Below, in pieces: positions 16,632 to 25,930 of a DNA stretch of 64,000 nt. The DNA is from PFL25 sp046260155 (GTDB lineage: Bacteria; Chloroflexota; Anaerolineae; Anaerolineales; UBA4823). The notes below the pieces were generated by a model, which made no database searches, was not told the origin of the DNA, and saw only the letters and a list, made by a program, of their open reading frames with translations. Where the stretch lies: positions 71,105 to 135,104 of the forward strand of contig JBJYXV010000007.1 of NCBI GenBank assembly GCA_046260155.1, given 5' to 3'. Both the position numbers and the translations under genes were made by a program. The stretch's first letter is position 1, and every line of letters begins with the position of its first letter.

Positions 16632-19229
16632 TTAAACGACAGGTTCCTTTACCTCATCCGGCAGCAGGACAGGTGTGAATTCAAGCCCCTGCTCTCCACG
16701 CTCAACACGGATCGTTTCTCCCTCCAGGAAATCACCTGAGAGGATGCTTAGGGCGAGTGGATCCTGCAGTTCGCGCTGGATAGCCCGCTTGAGAGGTCGA
16801 GCCCCAAAGTCCGGATCGTAGCCCACTTCTGTCAGGAAATCAACCGCTTCAGGCATAACTTCCAGTCCAAATCCGCGCTCAGCGAGCAAATCTGCTACCC
16901 GGTGCAGCTGAATCTCGACAATTTGCCGCAGGTGGTCCCGATCGAGCTGGTGGAAGATCACGATCTCATCGATCCGGTTGAGGAATTCAGGCCGGAAATG
17001 CGCCTGGAGCACGGTGGTGATCTCATCCCGGGACACTCTATGCCCACCTTCCCATAGCTGGTTGCCGAGGTTGCTGGTCATAATGATCACCGTATTACGG
17101 AAATCAACAGTGCGCCCGTGCCCGTCGGTTAAGCGACCATCGTCGAGCATCTGCAATAGCACATTGAAGACTTCACGGTTGGCTTTCTCAATTTCATCAA
17201 AGAGCACCACACTGTATGGTCTCCGGCGAACTGCTTCGGTTAATTGGCCTCCTTCTTCATAGCCAATATAACCAGGAGGCGCACCAACCAGGCGAGATAC
17301 GGTATGCTTCTCCTGGTACTCGCTCATGTCAATGCGCACCATGGCCTGCTCATCATCGAAGAGAAATTCAGCCAAAGCTCGCGCCAGCTCTGTCTTTCCA
17401 ACCCCCGTTGGGCCAAGAAAGATAAAGGAACCAATCGGTCGATTGGGGTCCTGCAAACCAGCCCGTGAACGCCGTACAGCGTTTGAAACAACCCTTACCG
17501 CATCGTCCTGTCCTACCACTCGCTCGTGCAGACGTGACTCCATATGAATTAATTTCTCCGTCTCACCTTCCAGCAGGCGGGTGATCGGGATGCCTGTCCA
17601 GCGCGAGACAACGGAGGCGATCTCTTCTGCATCAACTTCTTCTTTCAGCAACGCGCCAGAAGTTTGCAGCTCTTTTAATCGCAGTTCATCTTGAGCCAAT
17701 TTTTCTTCTAATTCGTGAAGCGTACCGTAACGCAATCGGGCAACACGTTCTAAATCTGCGCTTCGTTCCGCACGTTCCATTTCTAAACGCGTGGCTTCAA
17801 TTTGTTCTTTGGTTGATTGCAGATTGGAAATCGCTTCTTTTTCATTGCCCCAACGGGCATGCAGCAGATTGGCACGTTCCCTAAGGTCTGCCAATTCTTT
17901 CTCTATGCGCTCCAGGCGCTCTTTGGATGCCTTGTCTTTTTCTTTTTGCAAAGCCTGGCGCTCAATTTCCAGCTGCAGTATCTGGCGGTCGACTTCATCG
18001 AGAGCCTGGGGCTTTGAATCAATTTCAGTACGCAGTCGTGCCGCAGCCTCATCAATCAGGTCAATGGCTTTATCCGGCAGCTGCCGGTCGGTAATATAGC
18101 GGTTGGAGAGTGTAGCAGCTGCAATTACAGCTGGATCGGTAATCCGCACCCCGTGATGAACTTCATAGCGTTCTTTCAAGCCGCGCAGGATGCTGATCGT
18201 CTCCTCTACGCTGGGCTCGTTGACATATACCGGCTGGAAGCGCCGCTCCAAAGCCGGGTCCTTTTCGACGTATTTGCGATATTCGTCAATGGTCGTGGCT
18301 CCGATCAGGTGCAGTTCCCCGCGTGCCAGCATTGGTTTTAACATGTTGCTGGCATCCATGGCGCCTTCTGCTGCACCTGCCCCAACTACCGTATGCATCT
18401 CGTCCACAAACATGATCATCTCGCCCTCAGACTCGACGATCTCCTGGAGGACTGCCTTCAGCCGCTCTTCAAATTCACCTCGGTATTTCGCACCTGCAAC
18501 GAGCGCCCCCATGTCCAGCTGGATCAGCTGCTTGTGTTTCAATCCCTCTGGCACATCCCCATTGACAATGCGCTGTGCCAACCCCTCTGCAATGGCGGTT
18601 TTACCCACACCAGGATCACCAATAAGTGCCGGGTTGTTCTTTGTTCTCCGGCTGAGGATTTGAATCACCCGGCGGATCTCTTCATCGCGTCCAATCACCG
18701 GGTCTAGCTTACCCTGTCTGGCTAGCGCCGTCAGATCGCGCCCATATCGCTCCAGGGCCTGGTACGTGGTTTCCGGATTTTGTGACGTGACTCGCTGGGT
18801 TCCCCGAATGCTTGCCAAGGATTTTAAGATTGCATCCTTCGTCAATCCATATTCATTCAACCGCTTGCTTTCGCTGCTTTCTGTCAAGCCGAGCAGGATA
18901 TGTTCAGTTGATACATACTCATCCTGCATACCTTTGGCATAGCGTTCTGCAGCCTCCAGGGTGTTTGCCGCCGACCGGGATAATCCAACCTCGCCTCCTC
19001 CACCATAGACTTTGGGTTGCTTATCTAACTCCTGGTATAGTTCTTCACGGATGCCCAGTGTGCTGCCAGCGACTTTGTTGACGATCGCCGGGACTACCCC
19101 TTCTTCCTGGCTTAATAAAGCCAACAGCAGGTGCCCTGCCTCGATCGACTGGTGGTTGAACTCCTTTGCTAAGTGCTGTGCACTTATAATAGCTTCTTGT
19201 GATTTTTGTGTATAGCGGTCTAAATTCAT
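16632..19229 (-). CDS. clpB: ClpB disaggregase (Hsp100)
   Basis: 865 residues, normal length for ClpB. Domain order: N-terminal Clp repeat domain (1-150), AAA1 with Walker A GDPGVGKT (about 208) and Walker B MIMFVDE, the long coiled-coil M-domain (about 400-525; rich in E/K/L/R heptads), AAA2 with Walker A GPTGVGKT (about 608) and VVLFDEIEKA, and the C-terminal D2 small domain. With DnaK it solubilises aggregated proteins after heat stress. A single-gene unit with its own terminator. No CIRCE element is seen; a TTTACA-N18-TATATA candidate and a GC-rich inverted repeat lie upstream (19261-19320). Confidence 0.98.
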   Translation of the reverse strand: MNLDRYTQKSQEAIISAQHLAKEFNHQSIEAGHLLLALLSQEEGVVPAIVNKVAGSTLGIREELYQELDKQPKVYGGGGEVGLSRSAANTLEAAERYAKGMQDEYVSTEHILLGLTESSESKRLNEYGLTKDAILKSLASIRGTQRVTSQNPETTYQALERYGRDLTALARQGKLDPVIGRDEEIRRVIQILSRRTKNNPALIGDPGVGKTAIAEGLAQRIVNGDVPEGLKHKQLIQLDMGALVAGAKYRGEFEERLKAVLQEIVESEGEMIMFVDEMHTVVGAGAAEGAMDASNMLKPMLARGELHLIGATTIDEYRKYVEKDPALERRFQPVYVNEPSVEETISILRGLKERYEVHHGVRITDPAVIAAATLSNRYITDRQLPDKAIDLIDEAAARLRTEIDSKPQALDEVDRQILQLEIERQALQKEKDKASKERLERIEKELADLRERANLLHARWGNEKEAISNLQSTKEQIEATRLEMERAERSADLERVARLRYGTLHELEEKLAQDELRLKELQTSGALLKEEVDAEEIASVVSRWTGIPITRLLEGETEKLIHMESRLHERVVGQDDAVRVVSNAVRRSRAGLQDPNRPIGSFIFLGPTGVGKTELARALAEFLFDDEQAMVRIDMSEYQEKHTVSRLVGAPPGYIGYEEGGQLTEAVRRRPYSVVLFDEIEKANREVFNVLLQMLDDGRLTDGHGRTVDFRNTVIIMTSNLGNQLWEGGHRVSRDEITTVLQAHFRPEFLNRIDEIVIFHQLDRDHLRQIVEIQLHRVADLLAERGFGLEVMPEAVDFLTEVGYDPDFGARPLKRAIQRELQDPLALSILSGDFLEGETIRVERGEQGLEFTPVLLPDEVKEPVV

Positions 19230-19388
19230 AAGGTTTCCTCATATTCCAATATCCAAACATGGATCCCCTGAATCCAGGGTCCCACTTTAAGTATATAAGG
19301 TGTGTATTTAAATTATGTAAACAGATTGTTAATCAGGTATATGAACTTATAAGCGCTTAAGATATAAATTGTTCTTACGAACCTCCGT

Positions 19389-19394
19389 TATACT
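19389..19394 (+). promoter_or_regulatory. -10 box TATACT 7 nt before the lipB ATG (leaderless candidate)
   Basis: TATACT ends 7 nt before ATG 19402, so transcription should begin at or next to the start codon. No Shine-Dalgarno precedes the ATG and no good -35 is seen at 16-18 nt. Confidence 0.45.
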
Positions 19395-19401
19395 ATGTCA
19401 C

Positions 19402-20151
19402 ATGACCAATATTTGCCAGGTCCATCTGCTCGGCATGATCCCTTACAAGGATGCCTGGGACCTGCAGAATCAGCTCGCAGGCGAGGTGCACGCCGGAAGC
19501 CGGCCTCCAACCCTGCTGCTGTTAGAGCACCCGCATACCTATACCTTCGGTCGTAGAGGGGAGGCCAGGAACCTGTTGTGGGATGAAGGCGAGCTGGCTG
19601 AGAGAGGCATTGAAGTCCACTGGGTAGACCGGGGAGGGGATGTAACCTATCACGGACCTGGCCAGATTGTGGGATACCCCATATTGCCCTTAGGCACACC
19701 GCAAATTTCTCCGGACCAGGATCGTAATCACCTGCCTCAGGCGGACTATATCGGTTATCTGCGCAAACTTGAGGCGATGATCATCTCAACATTAGTGCAC
19801 TTTGGAGTGCAGGCCGATCAGCAGCCAGGCATGACCGGGGTGTGGATCTACCCGACTTCCAATGCTGATCTCTTTCAGGAAAAACATCCCGTCGATCAAC
19901 GCCCCATAAAGATCGCATCGATCGGGGTGAAAGTAGACTCGCATGGCATTTCAAAGCACGGTTTTTCCTTGAACGTTAACCCCGATATGACCTACTGGCA
20001 TGGCATCATCGCCTGTGGACTGGATGGCTACGATGAGACCAGTCTTGCAGAATTGATTTCTCCTGTGCCGCAGGTGGAAACCGTGATAGAGAGATTGGTT
20101 CATGCTTTCGGTGAACAATTTCATTACCGTATGCTGATCAAGCCACTTTGA
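19402..20151 (+). CDS. lipB: Octanoyltransferase LipB
   Basis: 249 residues. Transfers octanoyl groups from ACP to lipoyl domains of 2-oxoacid dehydrogenases and GcvH. Family motifs in order: LLLLEHPHTYTFGRRG (residues 38-53), the RGGDVTYHGPGQ loop, PIKIASIGVKV with the catalytic Lys, GFSLNVN, and IIACGLDGYDETSL with the acyl-carrying Cys. ATG 19402 is preferred over the ORF start at 19369 since residues from MTNIC fit the family N-terminus. An insertion around TSNADLFQEKHPVDQ is unusual. lipA is not in the window. Divergent from clpB. Confidence 0.95.
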   Translation: MTNICQVHLLGMIPYKDAWDLQNQLAGEVHAGSRPPTLLLLEHPHTYTFGRRGEARNLLWDEGELAERGIEVHWVDRGGDVTYHGPGQIVGYPILPLGTPQISPDQDRNHLPQADYIGYLRKLEAMIISTLVHFGVQADQQPGMTGVWIYPTSNADLFQEKHPVDQRPIKIASIGVKVDSHGISKHGFSLNVNPDMTYWHGIIACGLDGYDETSLAELISPVPQVETVIERLVHAFGEQFHYRMLIKPL

Positions 20152-20167
20152 TCATTGTGCAGTAAAA

Positions 20168-20196
20168 TTGACACTGGAATTATTTACCATTAAACT
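20168..20196 (+). promoter_or_regulatory. Promoter of the FHA gene
   Basis: TTGACA (20168-20173), 17-nt spacer, TAAACT (20191-20196). It would give a 5' leader of about 40 nt with CGGAGGA before the ATG at 20244. Confidence 0.65.
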
Positions 20197-20243
20197 TATA
20201 TACCCCATGTTCACCAACTAAGCAGAAGCAACCGGAGGAAAAC

Positions 20244-20867
20244 ATGGCATACCAGCTGGTTATGAAGACCGGACCTGCGCCCGGGAAAATATACACCTTG
20301 GATAAGACGGATATCGCTATCGGCCGCGAGACAGGCAGCGACGTCTTCGTCAATGATGTGGAGGTCTCCCGCCAGCATGCACGGTTGGTTTCCCAATTCG
20401 GCGACTATGTATTGGAAGATTTGGACTCAACCAATGGAACCTTTGTCAACGGGCTGCGCATCTCCGGGCAGCGCATACTAAAACCCGGAGATACCATTTT
20501 CCTGGGGGAGAATATCAGCCTTTCATATGAAGAAGTACCTTTTGACCCGAATGCAACCCAGGTAAATCCAGCGGAACCCGTAAGCAAACATGAACCTGCA
20601 CAACAAGAAATTGGAGCTCCCCAAGAAGCACAGTACCCATCCGCCCCTCCCCCGACTTACGCCGGTCAGGTGCCTGCCGGCCCGATAGAGCCACTGATCC
20701 CTGAGGAAAGCAGTCCGCGGAGAACATGGTTATGGGTGGGATGCGGCTGCGCTGTGGTCCTGATTTGTGTCTTGGTTGGTTCAGCTTACATTTTCGACTC
20801 TCTAAACCTGTATTGCGTGCCACCGTTCCGCAGTGCCATGGTCCTGATCGGAGCTGCCTGCCCTTAG
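20244..20867 (+). CDS. FHA-domain protein with Pro-rich linker and membrane helix
   Basis: 207 residues. Residues 1-95 are a forkhead-associated domain: IAIGRETGSDVFVND (GR motif), VSRQHARL (SxxH) and STNGTFVNG (NG), all phosphothreonine-binding signature positions. A Pro/Ala/Glu-rich linker (about 100-155) leads to a membrane helix near 165-188 (TWLWVGCGCAVVLICVLVGSAYIF) and a short tail. It probably reads Ser/Thr-kinase phosphorylation at the inner membrane face, but no kinase gene is nearby. Strong CGGAGGA site. Confidence 0.88.
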   Translation: MAYQLVMKTGPAPGKIYTLDKTDIAIGRETGSDVFVNDVEVSRQHARLVSQFGDYVLEDLDSTNGTFVNGLRISGQRILKPGDTIFLGENISLSYEEVPFDPNATQVNPAEPVSKHEPAQQEIGAPQEAQYPSAPPPTYAGQVPAGPIEPLIPEESSPRRTWLWVGCGCAVVLICVLVGSAYIFDSLNLYCVPPFRSAMVLIGAACP

Positions 20868-21117
20868 AATTTAATCGAGGTGGGGGTAAACCTTTGTCGC
20901 ACCTCCATCCCAAATGGGAATCCAGGATGGTGGTCGGTCTCGGCGAGTAATTACTTAAAAGATCGTATCTGGAGAACCAATATACACCATGCAAATTTTC
21001 ACCCAAGGTGCATGGATGGGTACTCTTTTCGGGAAATCCTATAATTTAAGACAACCTGGGGAGAATAGTACTGCATCACCTTTCGCAAATGATATAGTGC
21101 CGTTTCAATCCAGCTCG

Positions 21118-22608
21118 CTAGTTACCGCTCAAGACTTCATTTTCAACGAGGTCAAGTTTTTGATTGGCGAGCCACAGGGATTTTTCAGCCTGCAGATAAT
21201 TGCCGGCGCGGATATGCTGGTCAACTTCCACCAACAGTTCGACGATCTCTAGATTTCGCTGATCTTCCGGCCACCTTAAGTAATCTGCAACGATCCCCCG
21301 CTCGCGCATCTCTTCTCCCGCTGGAAGCCAGGCAGTCAGGAAATATGCAGATGGATCAAGCATGATCTGATAGCGGCGGACCGTATCGTAATAGTTTACC
21401 GATTGGATGAGATCAGCACGCATATCTGGATTGATGTGCATGCCTTTTAATTCTGCTGTGAACATCCCCTCCAGCTGCTGAAACGAAATATGAAAGTGTT
21501 CTTGCAGCGCCTCATCGATCGCCCTGGCTTCGCTGTCACTGGGATGTGGATGGATATCCCTGTAGAAGTCATTGAATGCAGCCCAGCCATACTTGTTGAC
21601 CATAAAGTCAACCAATGCAGCGCCTTCAAGATAACCGATTTCGTGCTGCATTGTATAGAACGAATCTGCTAATTCTGCCAGAGGCAGGTACCAACCCATC
21701 TCCTGCAGGGCTGCTGCCTTCGACAGCAGGGGTTCATTCTTAAAGTGCCCATGTGACAAGTAAACTGCAAGACCTTCCACGAATAATGATGGGCGCAGGT
21801 CTCCCCCCAACCGGCGGTCCAGTAAGTGGATCATCTCGTGATGCAGGACCTGGGTTAAATCGTTGCCAGCATAATTCTCCTTAATATAGGAGACATAGAT
21901 CTCATTGGCGGCAAAACCACCATGTCCGAGGACCCTGGGTAATATGGTGATCGGTATCCTTTGATCAAAATCTACACCCATGCTGAGCACAGCCTCTTCT
22001 GCATGTTCTTGAATAACATCTCCCAAGTAAGGTAGATCCTGAGCAAAATCCGTACCGGAGATGAAATGAATTTCACAGCAATCTAGCATCAGTGTCTCCC
22101 AGCGGGCTGCCGGCTCTGGGTTTGGTAGTTCTTCACCTGGCTGTAGATTAACTGTTTCCGTCCATGAAGGTCCGTCTGCCAGGATCCTGAAGCTTATCTC
22201 GTATTCTCCTGGCTCAAGGTCACTGGTATCCCAAATCCAATTGAAGGTAGCCTGCAAACGTCCCCCGATTCCAAATTCGCTAAACCCAGCAGAATTCTGC
22301 TCTTCTGGATAGCCATTCACTTCAATTTGGACCTTCTTCTCTTCCGGGTCGAGGTCACCCAGCGAAATTACCTCAATGCTGATCTGATCTCCAACATACA
22401 ATGAGCCATCCGGATGCAGAATAACCTTGAATTCGGGATCAGGGCTTGGGTTCGAAGGAGCAGTAGCCTGGGAGATCGCGGTGGGTGGAATTTCGGTTTT
22501 GAGAGAAGCAGGAGCAGGAGACGCGGATGCCGTCGGAGACGGGTCAATCTGGCCTACCGCCTGACAAGATACCAATAGTACAGCTACCCACAAAAAAACA
22601 CGCCTCAT
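21118..22608 (-). CDS. Lipoprotein with MA-type metallopeptidase domain
   Basis: 496 residues. Lipoprotein signal MRRVFLWVAVLLVSC with Cys15, then an S/P/T-rich linker to about residue 60, a beta-sandwich-like segment (about 65-165), and a gluzincin-type domain: VLHHEMIHLLDRR (HExxH, about 255) followed by FVEGLAVYLSHG with the likely third-ligand Glu. This is the pattern of the peptidase MA group. Secreted and tethered outside; it probably cleaves proteins in the envelope. It appears to be leaderless (see the TATAAT at 22615-22620). Confidence 0.83.
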   Translation of the reverse strand: MRRVFLWVAVLLVSCQAVGQIDPSPTASASPAPASLKTEIPPTAISQATAPSNPSPDPEFKVILHPDGSLYVGDQISIEVISLGDLDPEEKKVQIEVNGYPEEQNSAGFSEFGIGGRLQATFNWIWDTSDLEPGEYEISFRILADGPSWTETVNLQPGEELPNPEPAARWETLMLDCCEIHFISGTDFAQDLPYLGDVIQEHAEEAVLSMGVDFDQRIPITILPRVLGHGGFAANEIYVSYIKENYAGNDLTQVLHHEMIHLLDRRLGGDLRPSLFVEGLAVYLSHGHFKNEPLLSKAAALQEMGWYLPLAELADSFYTMQHEIGYLEGAALVDFMVNKYGWAAFNDFYRDIHPHPSDSEARAIDEALQEHFHISFQQLEGMFTAELKGMHINPDMRADLIQSVNYYDTVRRYQIMLDPSAYFLTAWLPAGEEMRERGIVADYLRWPEDQRNLEIVELLVEVDQHIRAGNYLQAEKSLWLANQKLDLVENEVLSGN

Positions 22609-22614
22609 GACGCA

Positions 22615-22620
22615 ATTATA
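22615..22620 (-). promoter_or_regulatory. TATAAT 6 nt before the ATG of the MA-peptidase gene
   Basis: On the minus strand TATAAT (22620-22615) is followed by six bases and then ATG 22608, which has no Shine-Dalgarno. Predicted leaderless transcript. Confidence 0.5.
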
Positions 22621-22692
22621 CCCACCGGGCTTGACTGGTAAAATAAACTAACAAATATTTAATGGTGTGCTTATTGAAATTCGGAGGTTGAG

Positions 22693-23766
22693 ATGTCTCC
22701 CATGTTCATCCCAGGTCCTGTGGATGTCAACCCACAGGTGCTCGCTGCCCAAACCCAACCCATGCTGCCTCATCGCAGCCAGGAATTTGAACACCTTTAC
22801 CAACGAGCAAGACATAAAGCTCAGCCATTGTTTGGTACCCTTGCCCAGGTTTTCATCGTTACCAGTTCTGGTACTGGATTGCAGGAGGCAGCTATTCGCA
22901 ACCTGGCAAACAATAATGTGCTCTGCCTGGTTAATGGCGCTTTCAGCGCGCGTTGGTTTGAGGTTGCAAAAAGCAACGGAAAACAAGCCGACCATTTAGA
23001 GGTAGATTGGGGGCAGGCGATTGATCCGCAAAGGGTTGCAGATGCTTTGAAGGGAAAAGAATACGACCTGATCACAATTGTCCACAACGAAACTTCAACT
23101 GGAGTGGAGAATCCTGTTCAGGAAATTGCCGCAGTTGCTCGTGCTGTGAGCCCAGATACATTAATTTGCGTGGACGCTGTCTCCTCCCTGGGCGGAGTGA
23201 AGATCGAAATGGACCAATGGGACCTCGATATGGTTCTTACCTCCTCGCAAAAATGCCTGGCAACCCCGCCGGGATTGGCCTTGGCAGCTGTGTCCGATCG
23301 CGCCCTGGAAATCGCCCGCAGCGTCCCAAACCGAGGCTGGTATTTCGACCTTGTCCGCTTGCATGAGCATCTGGTAAAGGACTCCACACCGGCTACACCC
23401 GCTCTGTCATTAATTTATGCCCTGGACATGCAGCTCGACCGCATTCTGGAGGAGGGTTTGGAGATTCGTTTTGCACGCCACAGCCAGATGGCAGCCCTGG
23501 TCCAGGAGTGGGTGCCCAAACACTGTAAATTCTTTGCTGAAGATGGGCACCGCTCTAAAACGGTAACCGCGGTCAGCAATTCATTAGGCCTGGTTATTAG
23601 CGATCTCAACCAGTTCCTTACGAAGCGGCAAATGCTGATTGCCAATGGGTATGGCCGTCTCAAGGAGAAGACTTTCCGAATTGCACACATGGGAGAAACC
23701 CAGGTCACGGAGATCGAGACACTCTTGGCCGCGTTAGATGAGTACATCGCTACCTATCAAACATAA
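22693..23766 (+). CDS. Class V aminotransferase (serine-pyruvate/alanine-glyoxylate type)
   Basis: 357 residues, PLP-dependent fold-type I. FIPGPVDVNP at the N-terminus is the family start; TSSGTGLQEAAIRN binds PLP phosphate; VDAVSSLGG carries the ring-contact Asp; the Schiff-base Lys is in TSSQKCLATPPGLAL. Related proteins are alanine-glyoxylate or serine-glyoxylate/pyruvate aminotransferases and, in some clades, the large subunit of soluble hydrogenase-like enzymes. It may feed serine/glycine metabolism. CGGAGG precedes ATG 22693. The rRNA methyltransferase gene follows after 22 nt. Confidence 0.88.
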   Translation: MSPMFIPGPVDVNPQVLAAQTQPMLPHRSQEFEHLYQRARHKAQPLFGTLAQVFIVTSSGTGLQEAAIRNLANNNVLCLVNGAFSARWFEVAKSNGKQADHLEVDWGQAIDPQRVADALKGKEYDLITIVHNETSTGVENPVQEIAAVARAVSPDTLICVDAVSSLGGVKIEMDQWDLDMVLTSSQKCLATPPGLALAAVSDRALEIARSVPNRGWYFDLVRLHEHLVKDSTPATPALSLIYALDMQLDRILEEGLEIRFARHSQMAALVQEWVPKHCKFFAEDGHRSKTVTAVSNSLGLVISDLNQFLTKRQMLIANGYGRLKEKTFRIAHMGETQVTEIETLLAALDEYIATYQT

Positions 23767-23788
23767 GCGTTGAATCAGAGGAAGATCT

Positions 23789-25015
23789 TTGTCGAATTTT
23801 GTGGAGCTAACTCTCGAGAATGCCGCGTATGGCGGCGATACAATTGGGCGGATGCCAGATGGCCGTGCGGTATTCGTGCCTTTTGGCTTGCCCGGTGAGA
23901 CTGTCCGCATCCGGATCGTGGTAGATAAGAAAAATTTCGCCCGCGCTAAATTATTGGAAGTGCTCGAGCCATCCAGGCATCGCATCGAAGCCCGCTGCCA
24001 ACACTTTGGCGAATGTGGTGGTTGTCATTACCAGCACATTTCATACGACCAGCAGCTGCTGATCAAGGGTAAAATCCTGCGCGATCAGTTGGAACGGATC
24101 GGGCGCTTCAATAACCCAAACATTGCTGCGGTGGTCCCTTCACCTAACCAGTTTAATTACCGCAACCAGGTTAAATTTCACCTCAGCCAACAGAAAAAGC
24201 CCGGATTTATTCGTGCAGATAAACACGGTGTGTTGGAGATCAAGGAATGCCATTTGCCTGCGGCAATTATCAATGATGTTTGGCCATTATTCGAGATCGA
24301 TCCGGAAGCCGGAGTCTCTTCTCTAATCCTGCGCCTTGGAATCGAAGATGATATTCTGATCGCGCTTGAATCTAATCAAGCCTTTGATGCAGAGTTTAAT
24401 ATCGAGTCAATGCCAGTGTCTGTCGTTCATCTCGGTCCCGGTCAATTGGATGTGTTGGCTGGCAGCGAATATACTGTTATGCAGGTTAAAGACAGGCAAT
24501 TCAGGGTATCCGCTGCTTCTTTTTTCCAGGTCAACACATCCCTGGCGGAGCAGATGGTGGATAAAATTGAAGAAATCCTGCCTGATGAGCCAGATCTTGT
24601 CCTCGAATTGTACTCAGGAGTAGGGTTATTCAGCGCATTTATCGCCCCAAGAGCTACCAGGCTAATATCGATCGAAGCCTCCAGCAGTGCAGCGGATGAT
24701 TTTGTTTACAACCTTGATGAATTTGAAAATGTTGACCTCTATGAGGGTCCTGTAAAAGCGATCTTACCAGGATTAGATATAGAACCCGGTGTTGTGCTTG
24801 TTGACCCACCTAGGACAGGTTTGCAGAAGGAAGTGATCGATAGCATCCTTTCCATGAAGCCGGAATTATTAATTTACATCTCGTGCGATCCATCCACTTT
24901 AGCAAGGGACGGTAGATTGCTGGCGGAAGGTGGATTCACCCCTGGAAGATTCATTCCCTTTGATTTCTTTCCCCAAACTTACCATATTGAAACCTTAAGC
25001 ACCTGGCTGCGCTGA
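23789..25015 (+). CDS. RNA (uracil-C5-)-methyltransferase, TrmA/RlmD family; TTG start
   Basis: 408 residues. An N-terminal TRAM domain (about 1-60; ENAAYGGDTIGRMPDGRAVFVPFGLPGE), a 4Fe-4S cluster motif C-x5-CGGC-x-Y/H around residues 71-80 with a fourth Cys near 155 (KECHLP), and a C-terminal SAM fold with ELYSGVGLFS, VDPPRTGL and the catalytic Cys in YISCDPSTLARD. It methylates U in 23S rRNA or tRNA; RlmD and RlmCD-type members cannot be separated by eye. TTG 23789 has AGAGGAAG upstream. Confidence 0.93.
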   Translation: MSNFVELTLENAAYGGDTIGRMPDGRAVFVPFGLPGETVRIRIVVDKKNFARAKLLEVLEPSRHRIEARCQHFGECGGCHYQHISYDQQLLIKGKILRDQLERIGRFNNPNIAAVVPSPNQFNYRNQVKFHLSQQKKPGFIRADKHGVLEIKECHLPAAIINDVWPLFEIDPEAGVSSLILRLGIEDDILIALESNQAFDAEFNIESMPVSVVHLGPGQLDVLAGSEYTVMQVKDRQFRVSAASFFQVNTSLAEQMVDKIEEILPDEPDLVLELYSGVGLFSAFIAPRATRLISIEASSSAADDFVYNLDEFENVDLYEGPVKAILPGLDIEPGVVLVDPPRTGLQKEVIDSILSMKPELLIYISCDPSTLARDGRLLAEGGFTPGRFIPFDFFPQTYHIETLSTWLR

Positions 25016-25024
25016 AATTTCCTC

Positions 25025-25069
25025 TTGACACAAGAACATATGTTCTGGTATAAATAGAACGTATGTTCT
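25025..25069 (+). promoter_or_regulatory. SOS promoter with two LexA boxes
   Basis: TTGACA (25025-25030), 18-nt spacer, TATAAA (25049-25054). A perfect 14-bp palindrome AGAACATATGTTCT (25033-25046) lies in the spacer, and a second AGAACGTATGTTCT (25056-25069) lies just past the -10; centres are 23 bp apart. Both match the GAAC-N4-GTTC LexA/DinR consensus. LexA bound here would block RNA polymerase. Confidence 0.88.
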
Positions 25070-25096
25070 TGTATTGTTTATCTTATGGAGGTCATT

Positions 25097-25906
25097 ATGG
25101 CGACAAATCTTGCGAATTTTCCCGATATTTGGGGTGGTGCAAAACAAAGACTCACTGGAGCAAAACACGCTCCTCCTGCCATGGTAGCTTACCCCGCTCA
25201 TTACTCCGCGAATCTCGCCTCAATTCTGGATCAATTTAACCCTTTCCCACCATATTCACTGGTGATCGGTCAATGCACGGATGGATTACCCTTCATGCTC
25301 AGCCTGGATAACCCGAGGTCTGGTTCGATTCTTGTTGTGGGAGAAGATGAACAGGCGAAGGTGAATGTATTAACTACTATGAGCACGTCATCCTGCCGCA
25401 TCAACCCTCCTGAAGATGTCTCATGGACCTTGATCACAAGAAAGGCTTATCAATTTGCTGAACTGGCTAACAACCCACAATGCCAGACCGTAATCCACCC
25501 GCAAGAACAGGCTGCTGGAGAATTGCTCATCGAGATGGCCTCAATCGTTGAGCAGAGGAGATTTGGCAGGGAACGTGGCAGTCTGCACGTAATAATGGTC
25601 GATGATTACCAGGGTTTACTACCAATCTTGAGTGATTACAGTGTTTACCTGAGCTTTAAAACCCTGGTCTCCAAAGGACCGGGCCGAGGTATTTGGCCAT
25701 TGGTATCCGCGAAGCCGGGGGACGCACACACTGAACAGGGACAGGTGCTGCGTGCTTTCGGGACCTACATATTTGAAAAAAGTGGTTTTGGACCGGGACA
25801 AAATCATCCCCAGGGCAATGGGAGAGGTACACTTCCCATCTTTCAACCCAATTTTAATGTCATCGTTGGGGGCAGATTAATTCCCATTTGCAGCCTATCT
25901 GCGTAA
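25097..25906 (+). CDS. SOS-regulated FtsK/HerA-like protein with degenerate P-loop
   Basis: 269 residues from ATG 25097 (GGAGG 5 nt upstream). The domain layout recalls FtsK/SpoIIIE translocase cores: PYSLVIGQCTDGLPFMLSLDNPRSGSILVVGEDEQAK at the position of Walker A but without the GK[T/S], then a Walker-B-like LHVIMVDDYQGLL (about 175), and SKGPGRGIWPLVSAKP resembling the FtsK sensor segment. So it is probably a non-hydrolysing relative. Two strong LexA boxes place it in the DNA-damage response. Function unknown; a division or DNA-translocation checkpoint role is only a guess. Confidence 0.7.
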   Translation: MATNLANFPDIWGGAKQRLTGAKHAPPAMVAYPAHYSANLASILDQFNPFPPYSLVIGQCTDGLPFMLSLDNPRSGSILVVGEDEQAKVNVLTTMSTSSCRINPPEDVSWTLITRKAYQFAELANNPQCQTVIHPQEQAAGELLIEMASIVEQRRFGRERGSLHVIMVDDYQGLLPILSDYSVYLSFKTLVSKGPGRGIWPLVSAKPGDAHTEQGQVLRAFGTYIFEKSGFGPGQNHPQGNGRGTLPIFQPNFNVIVGGRLIPICSLSA

Positions 25907-25930
25907 GATTTCACACGCTGGAGATATGTC

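Noticed and set aside
19230..19401. CIRCE element upstream of clpB
   Set aside because: No TTAGCACTC-N9-GAGTGCTAA sequence is present.
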